Below, piece by piece: positions 9,966-20,949 of a DNA stretch of 64,000 bases. The stretch comes from Orobanche coerulescens (lineage: Eukaryota; Streptophyta; Magnoliopsida; Lamiales; Orobanchaceae): the NCBI GenBank assembly GCA_033398695.1, contig CM065814.1:77270358-77334357 (forward strand). Reading direction: 5' to 3'. The translations under genes and the position numbers were made by a program. Each line of letters begins with the position of its first letter. Position 1 is the first letter of the stretch. The notes beneath the pieces are model-generated. The model was not told where the DNA came from. It saw only the letters and a program-made list of their open reading frames with translations, and ran no database searches.

Positions 9966-11603
9966 TATAACACCCCCGAGATATTCGGAGAATATCACAG
10001 CGCCGTGAAATACCGACCTGGGACCCACTAGGCTTATCTTACTCACAACGTAACAAATTTGACAAAATCCACTTGGGAATCAATAAATTCGATACAAACA
10101 AGGAAGTTCAACCACGGACAAACAATACCATGAAGAAATACAAGAAGTTGTACAACAATGGAAAAGAAATTTCCTAAAGTACTCGAGTACCATTTATTAT
10201 TACAAGGGTAAAATGGACCCAAAAGAACAACCACCAAACAAAATGGAACATAACTAGCCACAGTATCACGCCTCTCCATCTTCATCGTATCGTCCCGGTG
10301 CTCGCTCGTATGGATCCTTAGGACCAGAAAAACACAAAAGTAATTTTCCCCAAACGAGAGGGGTTAGAGCAAGTATTACAAGTGAAACGTCAAGTCTTAT
10401 ACATAAAAGCATATGCACCAATTCAAAGGCATGATAATGATTTTTCGGAAAATACAATTATCCAAACATATTTAGAAATGATGATATCTCTTGATTAACC
10501 GTGGACTCGACAATACGCGAATCCCTCCTCGACCCCGTCGGATCATCTCGGAGTGGCTAACCCAAATGTTCACGGAACCGACATAAGCGGAACCCTCCTC
10601 GACCCCGTCGGGCCCTCTTGGAGTGAAAGAATATAACTCTCTCAATCACATGCATTACTTTTCACATTTAAGAACATATCTTTCACAAGAATCACTTGCC
10701 TGGAATCGAGAGAAAAGGGTACGAACGACAAGGTACCAAGATTCAAGGATTCGACAACTCCGAACCTAGACAAGTTCGTAATTCAATTATCAAAACCCCA
10801 TCGGTATGAAAATAAGTTGGAATCACTCGAATTTACTACCCCGATACATGTGTTCCAGGAATAATTCTCTTAGATGGTGAATCGCAAGTCAAATATCCCA
10901 AATACTCAAGAACTCCAGAAATATACCAATAAATTCGTAGGAAAACATGTATCCAAGGTAGATAATTCATAATCGATATACTTTAACAGGAACTAGCGTG
11001 CGCTAGTTATGAAAAATAGCGCGCGCTATCGGACTCACCAGGCAGTCCAGTGGCCTCTGCCAGCTTCGTTAGCGTACGCTAACACCTGCTAATAGCGTGC
11101 GCTAGAGCCTTCAAATAGCGTGCGCTAATTCTTTCTAATAGCGTGCGCTACCTGGTAGTCGGTGCCCAGTCCAGAACCTACTGTCCCCAGCTCTGCTCTC
11201 TTTAGCGCACGTTACTCGAGTAACATAGCGTGCGCTACCACTAAAATCTAGCGTACGCTACCAGTCACACCTAGCGTGTGCTAGGAATTCCCTTTTTCAG
11301 TCCAGTAGCTACTGGACTATCTGCCTCCAATACTTTAGTAGCGTGCGCTGATTATAACATATAGCGTGCGCTATCCTCACTAAATTAGCGTGCGCCACAA
11401 GGTGTGCGTAGCGTGCGCTACCCTTTACACGAAGGTAGTATAATCGCATCAAGGATCCGAAAACAGCGACGATCCGAATAAGAAAAGGGGTAAATCTAAT
11501 TGACAAGAGTTCCAAGATTAATGTAAGCTTACTAAACACTTACACAAGTGTCAAAATTACAAAGTACAAGAGTAGAAGATTTACAAAAAGTACTGGTATT
11601 TCA
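9966..11603 (-). repeat. G1 5' LTR (1,638 bp), core promoter deleted
   Basis: Partner of 3086-4986. Plus-strand start is TATAACACCCCC, where the G of the usual TGTAACA is A. At 10988/10989 it lacks exactly the 263 bp that hold the TATA box and probable transcript start in the other LTR. The array (10993-11421) remains. Confidence 0.92.
10993..11421 (-). promoter_or_regulatory. G1 LTR palindrome array, copy 2
   Basis: Same order and spacing of TAGCGTGCGCTA words as in 4376-4804, with small differences between individual words. Downstream promoter sequence is absent. Confidence 0.78.
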
Positions 11604-12429
11604 GGGTCGAGAACCCCATGAGATGTTGTAATGATTCACTTGTGATAGTGTTCTATAAATTGGGTCGAGGACCCCAAATAACGATGAAATGGTATTCTTG
11701 TAAATTGTTTTCCATATGCTGGGTCAAGGACCCAAGAGCTTTTGATGTTATTTTCCAAAAGTATTCCCATTCGATTTTCAAAACCCCAAGATAGCCCGAG
11801 TCAATAATAACGTTTCCAAACTATCTTATCAAAATATTTTCCTTTTAAAAAGGGGTTTTTCAAACTAGTTCTTTTGACTCATTGGGCTTATTTAAAGTTT
11901 CATTAGTGTTATGATCCGTAAAGAGAATATGGCTGTGATTATCTTTCACCTTGTTTTAAGCGAGTGCTTTTCTGTGTTGACTATGGGAATGTGTGATTTG
12001 TGTTAAGGCCTCGCGGCTGTTGAGTTTTGTGTTGATATTGTTTGTATATCTTGTATATTATGTACTTGCACTAGCAAAATTCCAGTTTGCTAACCCCCGA
12101 GTTTTCGGGGGGTGGGTGCCTGTTATGCGCTCAGGTTTTGGCAGCTCGGGAGCAGTCATGGGATTGGCTTGTAAGGAGATGGAAGACGATGATGCTAATC
12201 ACACAAGAGTCAGAGTCTTTTCTTTTGTTTCATATTGGTCGGTATTTTCTCATTTGGTCGAGTATTCGTCCATTACACGGGTGTAGTTTACATTTATTAA
12301 ATTGAGCCATCATTCCTTTCCGTGTTCGAGTTTATTATTGTCGTTGAGCTGTGAATTATGTTGGTTTTTGAATTATTTAATGACCTTGTCGGTCTGTTTT
12401 GTAATTATTTTGACCCCGATCGGTCAACC
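11604..12429 (+). repeat. X LTR, middle segment
   Basis: Continuation of X after G1. It matches 32318-33075 along most of its length, including the stretch near 12090-12130 with CCCCCGAGTTTTCGGGGGGTGGGTG. It ends in CAACC, the target duplication of G4. Confidence 0.75.
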
Positions 12430-13212
12430 TGTAACACCCCCAAATCCCATTGGGTTATTACAGTGCCGTGGACCCCACATCAGGAGATCCACCAGGCGAA
12501 CACGACTGAAGACACAACAATCTGACCAAAAGGGAAATCACAGTCCCTACTATGACATACAACATAATATTCCGATATGGAATTTCAACGACAAATGTGG
12601 GCCTACAAGGCCAATATAAAAAAGACAACATCTACAAGCCTTGATCGGTTAATACAAAATGACAACAACTGACAAAACTGGAGTACTCCAAACTGTCTGA
12701 TCGACATGAACACCAAAACATCTCGGACTAGTATTGCTCGAATGCCTCATTGCCATAGTCATGCCCCTGTGTCTCAACTCTCTCCTCGCAGGCACCTAAA
12801 ATATGTAAACATGTTTCGCCCCCACGGGGTCAGTCATCCAGATAATGAATATCAAATACATGTACAACATGATATGCATCCAACGGCAGAATAAACAGTT
12901 CAATAATGGTACAACGAGATGCTCACAAACCTAAGTAAGAATCGAGCATTCGTGAAATACTATGCCCACGGCATACGATTGGTACCTGCTCGACAGGTTA
13001 GAACATAAGTGCCCAACGACGAATCATCAATATAGGACACAACAATGAACTACCCGAAGGTAAACCAAACCAGAACTGAAATAAATAGGAATCACAATGC
13101 CCGAAGGCTCCAACGGAAATACCAATACATCACAATGGCATGAAAGTCACTCAGACGAAACTATCAATCATCACAATGGCCCGAAGCCAAATAGCCCGAA
13201 GCTGTATCATCT

Positions 13213-13358
13213 GAGGGCCGAAGCCACGACACGAAGCCGTATCACAATGAGGGCCGAAGCCACGGCACGAAGCCATATCACAATGAGGGCCGAAGCCACG
13301 GCACGAAGCCGTATCACAATCTGGGCCGAAGCCACGGCACAAAGCCGTATCACAATGA
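13213..13358. repeat. 36-bp tandem repeat (4 copies) in G4
   Basis: Four near-identical units each with GGGCCGAAGCCACG and GAAGCCGTATCACAAT. Because 36 is a multiple of three, they produce a false repetitive ORF on each strand. Lies in the outer part of the G4 LTR. Confidence 0.9.
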
Positions 13359-13525
13359 GGTCATCTAATGACCGTGACCTGCTGAATTACAGGTGCTGGG
13401 AAATCAACCGCGAAGGTCCAAGCCCCAGACTTACCCATAATGAGATCACCTAGTGACCGTGACCTACTGAACTGTAAGTGTTGGGAAACCAACCGCAAAG
13501 GTTCAAGCCCCAAACTTACCCATCG
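13357..13525. repeat. Duplicated ~85-bp unit in G4
   Basis: Two copies sharing CTA(A/G)TGACCGTGACCT, then TGCTGGGAAA or TGTTGGGAAA, CAACCGC and AAGCCCCA(G/A)ACTTACCCAT. Directly follows the 36-bp repeat. Confidence 0.75.
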
Positions 13526-13678
13526 AGCACTAGCCGAGACTAGCCTCCAAAATACAATTAATCACAAACGGCAACAATCCCAAGATTACTGAATTCACAA
13601 GAATAAAAGCGTGCTGCCTTGAGTCAGCCAACACGATAACAATAACTCACGGATGAGCATCCTCGACGGTCCCAATTC

Positions 13679-14033
13679 AAATACCTCGACTGCCTTAGGA
13701 ATGGCCAATCGATCACAACGACATCAACGGATGGGAATCATCTTCAATAATCCCAATTCAATACCTCGATTGCCATAGAACTGTCAATCGATAAACAATG
13801 ATACAACAAACGGGAATCATCTTCGATAATCCGAATTCAATACCTCGATTGCCTTAGAATGGTCAATCGCTAAACAATGATACAACAGATGGGAATCATC
13901 TTCGATAATCCCAATTCAATACCTCGATTGCCTTAGAACAGTCAATCGATAAACAATGATACAACGGATGGGAATTACCTTTGATAATCCCAATTCAATA
14001 CCTCGATTGCCTTAAAATGGCCAATCGATCACA
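13679..14033. repeat. ~80-bp tandem repeat with hairpin core in G4
   Basis: Four and a half units of 79-82 bp. Each has CCTCGATTGCCTTAGAA, then GGCCAATCGAT or GTCAATCGAT: an inverted pair CGATTG...CAATCG. The same core forms the 56-bp repeat inside G3 (52330-52793). Confidence 0.85.
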
Positions 14034-14798
14034 CGAAACGATTAGAACAGATGTCCCAGTGCCTTTAATTGGTTACCGACGACGGAGATGATAATCGAAC
14101 ACGTCAATGCCTCCACTCGACCAATTACAGTATCAAAAGCAAAATACCAATATCAATAACAATGATCGCAACAAGGTCTTAAACCGACATCAATATCAAC
14201 AACAACAACCGATACATCAATACCACGAACCGGCTATCAACAATAACATCAACAACGAGTACCTCAAAGCCCTGGACGGCTTTTATCTGACAATAACAAC
14301 ATTTGACATAATTTGCCAAAGGGTATCGTATCAAACAATCCCCTGATATCAACAAAATGATAGAGACCAAGTCTCCAAATGGTACAACACATTCATACAC
14401 ATACATGATAACATTAATCTCATTGACTAGTACAAGTATAAAACTTGCCTCAAACCGAAGGCGAGAAAGTCCTTCCACGATCAATGTCCTCCACGAAATG
14501 ACGAACGGCGCCTTCCGACGATCACAAACACTCGAACAACCTTGAACGAAATACAATTCATTCACTAACATAAAATCAATAGAAAACAACAACAAGGACA
14601 ACCCGATTCGATCACGAATCGATTAAACTCCACAAACGAAAACCATAGTTCTCAACTATGAATTCTAACATCCTCCAATACCTCAATGATCGATATGATC
14701 AAACGTTCTTAACACTTGCGAAAACAATTCAACAAGAATCACTTAAGAACAACATCAAATTGATCCCCCTACAATGATAATATCATCAATATTATCAC
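14034..14798. repeat. G4 LTR, AT-rich part before C1
   Basis: No gene seen. ORFs here are simple-sequence artefacts (Asn/Gln-rich). It ends in ATCAC, the target duplication of C1. Confidence 0.6.
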
Positions 14799-16048
14799 TG
14801 TTGGTATAAATAATTTTGTTTTGATAATTGCCAAAAGCTTGATACAGGAAGCCCTGTATCGAAAGCCAATTGAAGTTGCAATCCTGTATTGAAGACCTTC
14901 TCATACCGCCAGCATACAGCAAGCTCACGCGCTACCAAGATACAGCAACAAAGTCTAAGTAAGCACCAAGTATGGAAGCTGTCTCGAAACCTCAATACAG
15001 CACCCTTCCATACAGCGCCTGACTATTCCAATATGGCTACAGCTCTAGTGAATACAGCATTCACATCGGAACAGGACTGAAGACCGCTTTGAAAAGGAAT
15101 CTTTAGTATTCACTAAAGTCAAGCACCGTTTGATAAAGAAGTATTTAAATACTGAAAGGATAAAGTATTTAAATACTGAAGCTGTCAGAGATCTTCAAAT
15201 CCCGTAATATCCGGATCCTGGTCTATTCAAGTTATCACAGAATATTACCCAACGGATCTATTACAACGGATATATTATTCAGAAGACTATATATATCTAA
15301 AAAAGAGCGTTGAAGAAATATACAGATATACATAGATAGACAGACATACCGAAGTTACCAAGTGAAGAAGCTCTCATTATATACATCAGAGCAAAACATA
15401 TCTCCAGAAGTTTTCTACAAATCAGAACAAAAGAGATATACAATGCTCAACATCAAGAACAACCATCATCAGCTCAAGAACTTCATATTCAAAGCTGCTG
15501 TTCTTACCTGGTTACCTATCTTTTACCTTGTGTAAAAACTGAGCTCTGTGTGAACTCAACAAGTTATTATGACCTGTGTGGGACGAATAAGAGGACGAAG
15601 CTTTGGAACTGTGTGTGAAGAAGCTAGTCAAGAAGGAAGCTTTAACCAATCTGTGTGAACGGTTGAAAGCGACAGTCTTTGTATCTATCTGTGTGAACGA
15701 TACAAGGATAGGTTTGATTGTAAATACATAGTTGTGTACGCAGTATTTATAATAAACGTTTTACTCCTGTGTGGAGGACCAGTGGACGTAGAGGGGTTTA
15801 CCTCGAACCACTTAAATACTGTGTTATTTACCTTTCGCCGTTACTGTTTTCATAACTGTATTTTATACAAGTATACACTGCAAAACCCTGTAAGCACCAA
15901 GCTAACAGGAGAATAGACCGAGTTGCTGTATCGACGGCAACTTACTATATTAAAGACTTCCGCTACGCACTCAAAGGAGAAAACCATACAGCCTGTTGCT
16001 TAAACATTTCCCAAGCTGTATCGAGTATACTTTAGAAGGGGACCAACA
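14799..16048 (+). repeat. C1 5' LTR
   Basis: Begins with many CTGTAT/ATACAG words, including the inverted pair GATACAGG-AAGC-CCTGTATC at about 14843-14862. A TATATATATCT motif at about 15289 is a possible TATA box. Six CTGTGTG words lie between 15545 and 15773. The LTR closes with GGGGACCAACA. Confidence 0.92.
15545..15773 (+). promoter_or_regulatory. CTGTGTG word series in Sirevirus LTR
   Basis: CTGTGTG occurs at 15545, 15573, 15609, 15651, 15689 and 15767, spacing 28-78 bp. The series recurs in the other C1 LTR and both C2 LTRs. UG-rich upstream elements are known parts of plant poly(A) signals, so a role in transcript 3'-end formation is one possibility; protein binding is another. Function not shown by sequence. 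Confidence 0.5.
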
Positions 16049-16050
16049 AT

Positions 16051-16062
16051 TGGTATCGGAGC
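16051..16062 (+). other. C1 primer binding site
   Basis: TGGTATCGGAGC, complementary to initiator tRNA-Met, 2 bp after the 5' LTR. Confidence 0.9.
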
Positions 16063-16159
16063 GGTTGATTCTAAAAAGAATCAGTTGCATTTTTAACTGA
16101 ATCAGATCCTTAAAAATACTTATTTTCGAAAACAGTCTTTGTAATTCCCATCCTCTAAT

Positions 16160-17481
16160 ATGGATACCTTTATGTCTAAAAAGATATCTATGTTTCACAT
16201 TAACGAGTTTGATGACTGGAGAAACAGGATGAAGAACAAACTCAAAGCCTTCATTGGGGAATCAAAAGCTCCGCTCGCATCAACAAAGACCGAAGAATGT
16301 CTTCAGGTGGTCACTGATAGTGATTCGTCTGATGATGAGCTAGAGGATAGAGCCTATGTGTGCTCTATGGCCGAAGTTAAAGAAGAAAATGAAGACGGCG
16401 ATGATGATGAGGTAAGCTCCACCTCAACTATTCCCATAAATGCATCTCATACCTTTGAAAATATGCTGAATGAATTTAATAACATTCAAACGGCCCATGA
16501 GATATTGAAAGGAGAAAACATGCAGCTTGAAATTTCTAACTTTGAGCTGAAAGAAGAAAATGACTTGCTGAAGAATAATTACGAAAATATTTCAGCTGAT
16601 TGCGAAAACAGCAAAGTCAATTTATAAAAACTCATGGAGAGCAATCATCAACTTGCTCATAATCTAAATGAGACTAAGTCTTATCTTGAAAGCAAGACAA
16701 ATGATTTGGCTCTACTAGAAGCCAAAGTAAAATCTCTCGAGAAACGTGAAGGAGAATTAGAGACAATCTTGAAATCTTTCGAGAAATCCTCTAAAAGAAT
16801 GGAATAGATCCTAAGCACTGGGCAACATGCTCATGATAAACGTGGCTTAGGGTACAACTCGTTCTCCAACAAAGAAAAATCTAGTACGGTATTCGTCAAG
16901 AGTGAGGAATCCATTCCTGTATCGAAAGAAGTTCCGAGTTCTGTGAAGGAACCTGTTGCACCGCGAACAGCAAAAGCTGCCATTCCGCCCCTGCAACTCT
17001 ACTATTCGAGACAGTGGAACCAACAGCCACTCAGAAGGCGCACTCAACAGCATGCTCCACAAGCATATCATAAACGCCGATCATTCAGAAGAAGGTCAGA
17101 TTCCAATCAACAAAGGCCCGTACAGAAGATTTCAAGACAAATGCCTGCATATCGATACAAGAGCCCCGTTATCCATCAAGAAAGCAGGTGTCCGCGCAGT
17201 ACCAACAACATCGTTGGGAATCCAACTGGAGACCCAGAAGGCAAGATGTTAGGCCAAAGAAAATGGCTCCACCTCCGAGACGACAGTCGTACTGGAATAA
17301 CAACTATAATTCTCGATTTTTCATGCATCATAATTATCATGATTACAACGACTACGTGCCTGCCTCACGTAGATATAGATATAATGGACCAAAAGTAGTC
17401 TACAACAAACAAATTGTTGCCCGGAAAATTTGGGTACCGAAAGGCACTAACGGGAAACACTACAGCCAGAAATCCCTGTAA
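16160..17481 (+). pseudogene. C1 deleted gag (Sirevirus)
   Basis: Starts ATG at 16160 with the Sirevirus gag N-terminus (FHINEFDDWRNRM). It then jumps in frame to KNKLKAF, which in C2 lies about 930 bp later, so the gag core and zinc knuckle are lost. An acidic, Ser-rich segment (SDSSDDE), a predicted coiled coil (FELKEENDLLKNNYEN) and a basic Arg/Gln-rich tail follow. Stops are TAA at 16625-16627 and TAG at 16805-16807, with a frame change near 17190; the end reads RKIWVPKGTN before a stop at about 17480. In C2 the VWVPKGTN motif leads on to protease; here it joins the 3' non-coding part, marking the pol deletion. Any product could serve only in trans assembly. Confidence 0.85.
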
Positions 17482-18112
17482 GTTTTTATGCTTTTACTCA
17501 TTAAGTGAGGGGGAATGATGTAAGACCCAAGAATACAGTATCTGCCATTAATTAACTGTACACTCGTATCACCAAGACAAAGACCTTGTAGGACAAAGAA
17601 GGCATGAAATCTTCCTACAGCTGACGTGTGCATTAATTAAGGGGGAATACAGTACGACCCATGAATACAGTGTTAATCCGAACATGCATGTAAGAACTGA
17701 ATCCTGTTTGTACCTTTAAGGGGGAACACTATATTATTCGCGGATACAGTATGGCATCAATTATGATTTATCTGCGAACAGTTCAATAGATTCAGTTGTA
17801 CTCAACTAGATCACAAATGTAAGATTGTGCCTGTGCGCCAATCATAAGTTTAAAATGTAATATACTTCCCTATTAGATGTTATCATTTTTTTTTTTGAAA
17901 TTGCCTGCGAGCAGTTCACATTTCTTTTAGATTAAGTGCTGAAGACCAGATCATTTGACAGAAGATCAGGAAGTCTGCTCAAGACACTTTCCAAAGAGAG
18001 AGAATCAAGAGTGGGGGAAATCATCTCCTGTATCGAAGCTGCCAACAAGTGGTTATCAAAATAGAGGGAAATTGTTTTTAGCCTAAAGAAGTTTTGATAT
18101 CAAGAACTTGGC
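17482..18112 (+). other. C1 3' non-coding region with repeated PPT-like tracts
   Basis: Three GGGGGAA tracts (17507-17516, 17639-17648, 17718-17726) each precede an ATACAG-rich segment. Such duplicated PPT-like tracts are a known Sirevirus feature. C2 has the matching set at 58379, 58509 and 58590. The region ends at the G2 target duplication TTGGC and resumes at 27957-28021. Confidence 0.75.
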
Positions 18113-20454
18113 TGTAATACCCAGTTGTAATTCATTCCTTTTCATTCAGTAATTATCAGTCTGTAATTGTCACTCAGTGTATTTTCACTCAATTATAATC
18201 ATTCATCAATCATGTTCATTCACCGGTTCACCGCTCGAAAATCTTCGAGTTGTGTATCATTATTGTTCATTGTTTCAACTTTCCTCTTATGAGTTCGACT
18301 TTGTTAAATCACCATTAATTTTTGGTAACTCCAAAAATTCTAAATCTTTGCAATATTATAGAGCATCGAATTAGCTTTCCAATGGTTCAAACGTTGAGTC
18401 AATCGGAGTCCTGGACGAGAGAGTTATGGTCGTTTCTTTTGGCCGATCACCGCCGAACTTGGCCGTGTCGTCCGACACGGCCCGTGACGTACTCGTCCGA
18501 AATGCAGAAGTTTCGCCGACCAGACTCGCCATGTCGTCCGACACGGCCCGTGCCGTACTCTTCCGGTTAAGCACGAACGACCGCCGACACGCCCGACCGT
18601 GTCCGAGGACACGGCCGAGTCATGCCGAAGTCATTTGCCGGGCGGGTCGCTATCGGAAGGCCCTCGCCGCGACCGTGTCAATCGTGACACGGTCGAGTCC
18701 TGTCGGCCAATTGTCGGCCAATCAAGTGACACGACCGCGCCGATCGGGCACGGCCGTGTCCTACAGCGATCAACTCCTTTAAATTCGCTTTTTTCAAAGA
18801 TTTCTTCCATTCCTTTCCCATTTTTTCACTTGAAACCGAGAGAGGAAGCTTGAGGGAGGGTTTTTCCTTCACAAATCATTTGGGTGTTTGATTTTTCTTC
18901 ATCTCCTTTCGATCGTGAAGCCCGAATACTCGATTAAACGCGTGTTCTTCGGATTAAAGCACTTGGATCATCAAGAGGTAATTCCTTCAACACTTTGGAC
19001 TTTGATTTTGTGTTGAGATAGGATGTTTTTGACGTTATAATCATGTTATATGAAGGGATATGTATATGATTATGAGTTTGTATAAGGATTCATTGGATTA
19101 TTGAGGGATTATTCAAGAACACCTTGAATATCGAGTTGGAATTGGGGATTTTCGACTAATTGTTGTTATGATCACATTTTTGGATATTCATAACGGATTA
19201 TTGATCGTATTGGAGATGTTTTGTTGGTTTAAAACACTTCTTGGAGATTCTGATATTGGTATATTGAGGTTTGATTGTAAACCATCGGAGTTTGGATACA
19301 ACGTGTTTGATTTAATGCCTCTATGGACTTGGTTTAATCGTATCGACGTTTTGAATTCGTTATATTCGTGTTTGATTCGTATATTGAACGAGTTGTTGGA
19401 TATTGTATAATTCAAGGTTGTTCGAGTGACCGATATTTCAATTAGGACGTTGTTCGTGGAAGGATAATTGTTACCGGTATTGTGTAAGTTAATTTACTCG
19501 CTAAAAGGATATTCATCCCTTTTGTTGTTGTTCATTCATAATCATAAATCATTCATCATTATATTAATCGTATCAAAACTTGTTGTTATCAATTAATCGT
19601 TTCAGTCATAAGGAACGACGGTTCCAATCTTTTCCTTGAGCTGTCATTTATTTCGCTACCATTCCACCTCGGTGAGTCATTATTCATTCTCGATGTCACT
19701 TTTGTTATATCGTGGCATTCCGGGTCATACTGGCGTGCCGGTTGGTATGTGTAGGGTTTTCATGTCGGGCACATTATAGTCGTGTGTTGGTTGATGGCCT
19801 CACATTGGACGTGCACACGAGATTGATTGTTTCGTGAGACCGATTAGGTTCAATACCACTCGTGTATTCGATAGATAATCGTTGGTGTCTTGTGCACGGA
19901 CTCCTTTCCATCCCGTGCGTAGTGTGGCGACACCCATTGAACCCTACCGTTAGTTGATTCATATAGCATGTTTTATTGCGTATGTTTCGACAGGATATTT
20001 CATAATTTCGTATATAATCATGATTGTGTTTATTCAACTCGGAGGATTGTTGTTCTCAGATAATCGACCCGTTTGGGGATATTTGTTTCTCGTGTCATGG
20101 CAAGGCAAAAGCACAGGAGAGCCCATTGACGGCGAGGAGTCCTAATGATACTAGAAGGGGCCCCATGCATTCATCACTTATTCAGCCATTTGTGTTTCCT
20201 TTATTTATTCCGCTGCAGACATTCCATTTGAATACTCGTTTCATTCAGTGTTGTGTATTTTATCGTCACATAAGATACACATGTATTCTATTTTATCCTG
20301 GTGTGTTGTATGAAACTCCTAATCGGAGTAATTGATGTTGTAATGTGGTTCGGTACTACATTTACCCTGTGTAATTCATCCTTTTTCATTCGCCTAGTGG
20401 GTCCCAGTCAGGGGTCCACTGCACTGTAATATCCGCCTAGTTTGGGGTGTTACA
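18113..20454 (+). repeat. G2 5' LTR
   Basis: Contains the GTGTC/GACAC dyad array (18461-18762), a weak TATA-like CTTTAAATTC (18777-18786), a pyrimidine-rich leader, and the conserved end with GGGTCCCAGT, ACTGTAATATCC and GGGGTGTTACA. Compared with the 3' LTR I see about one difference over 18840-19440. Confidence 0.92.
18461..18762 (+). promoter_or_regulatory. G2 LTR dyad array, copy 1
   Basis: Spaced palindromes GGCCGTGTC-N4-GACACGGCC and shortened versions recur about six times (two with spacer GTCC, others with CGAG and AATC). They lie just before the TATA-like motif. This is a different word from the other families but the same position in the LTR. Confidence 0.72.
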
Positions 20455-20458
20455 GAGT

Positions 20459-20470
20459 TGGTATCGGAGC
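20459..20470 (+). other. G2 primer binding site
   Basis: TGGTATCGGAGC (initiator tRNA-Met), 4 bp after the 5' LTR. Confidence 0.9.
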
Positions 20471-20949
20471 GTGGTTTTGAATACTACCCTCCAAGTTATG
20501 TCTCATTTGAAATCATTGTCATCGGACTAGTATCATTGGACTTTCGCGTCACGTGTGACCTGTGCGGATGCCGAGCCAATCAGACCGAAAGAACTGTAAG
20601 ACTTCTAACGCCATGGTATAATTTCTGGCAATTATCACTCATTCATAATTTATCAGTTAACAATCCTCCATCATCATTTTCATTTTGACCAGGACGGTCA
20701 TTTTAACTCATTAATCACTCAATTCATTTCATTACTCGATTGTTGATCTGGATGATCATATCATTAATCTTGTTAACTTGTTCAAGATAATCATTTCAAT
20801 AGTTTCATCATATAATCATGTCACCTCAGTTAATCATTCATATAATCATTGTGTTAGAACGTGTATGCTCATTTTCATCATTTAATTACGTAATCATAAC
20901 GTGATATTCATGTGGGAGATTTAATCATCATGTAACTTTCCACTTCAGT

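Larger units (their letters stand above)
3086..11603 (-). mobile_element. G1: full-length Tekay-type chromovirus, defective
   Basis: Two LTRs (3086-4986 and 9966-11603) bracket a minus-strand gag-pol. Order in reading direction: 5' LTR, PBS (9949-9960), gag with two zinc knuckles, protease, RT, RNase H, integrase, chromodomain-like tail, PPT (4987-4997), 3' LTR. This order and the tail after integrase define chromoviruses. The target duplication is imperfect: GGGTC follows the right end, and only GTC remains before the left end, apparently after loss of a few bases. Premature stops at 9465, 8823, 7575, 6480, 5591 and 5135 plus a 1-bp insertion near 5756 make it inactive. Confidence 0.92.

Noticed and set aside
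13097..13453. 118-codon ORF with repeated RAEATARS blocks
   Set aside because: The 36-bp tandem repeat keeps frame by length; it lies in LTR sequence with no start context or family.
18426..18782. 118-codon ORF on the plus strand in the G2 array, with partners on the minus strand
   Set aside because: Created by the GC-rich dyad array, which lacks stop codons in several frames; not conserved between the two LTRs.
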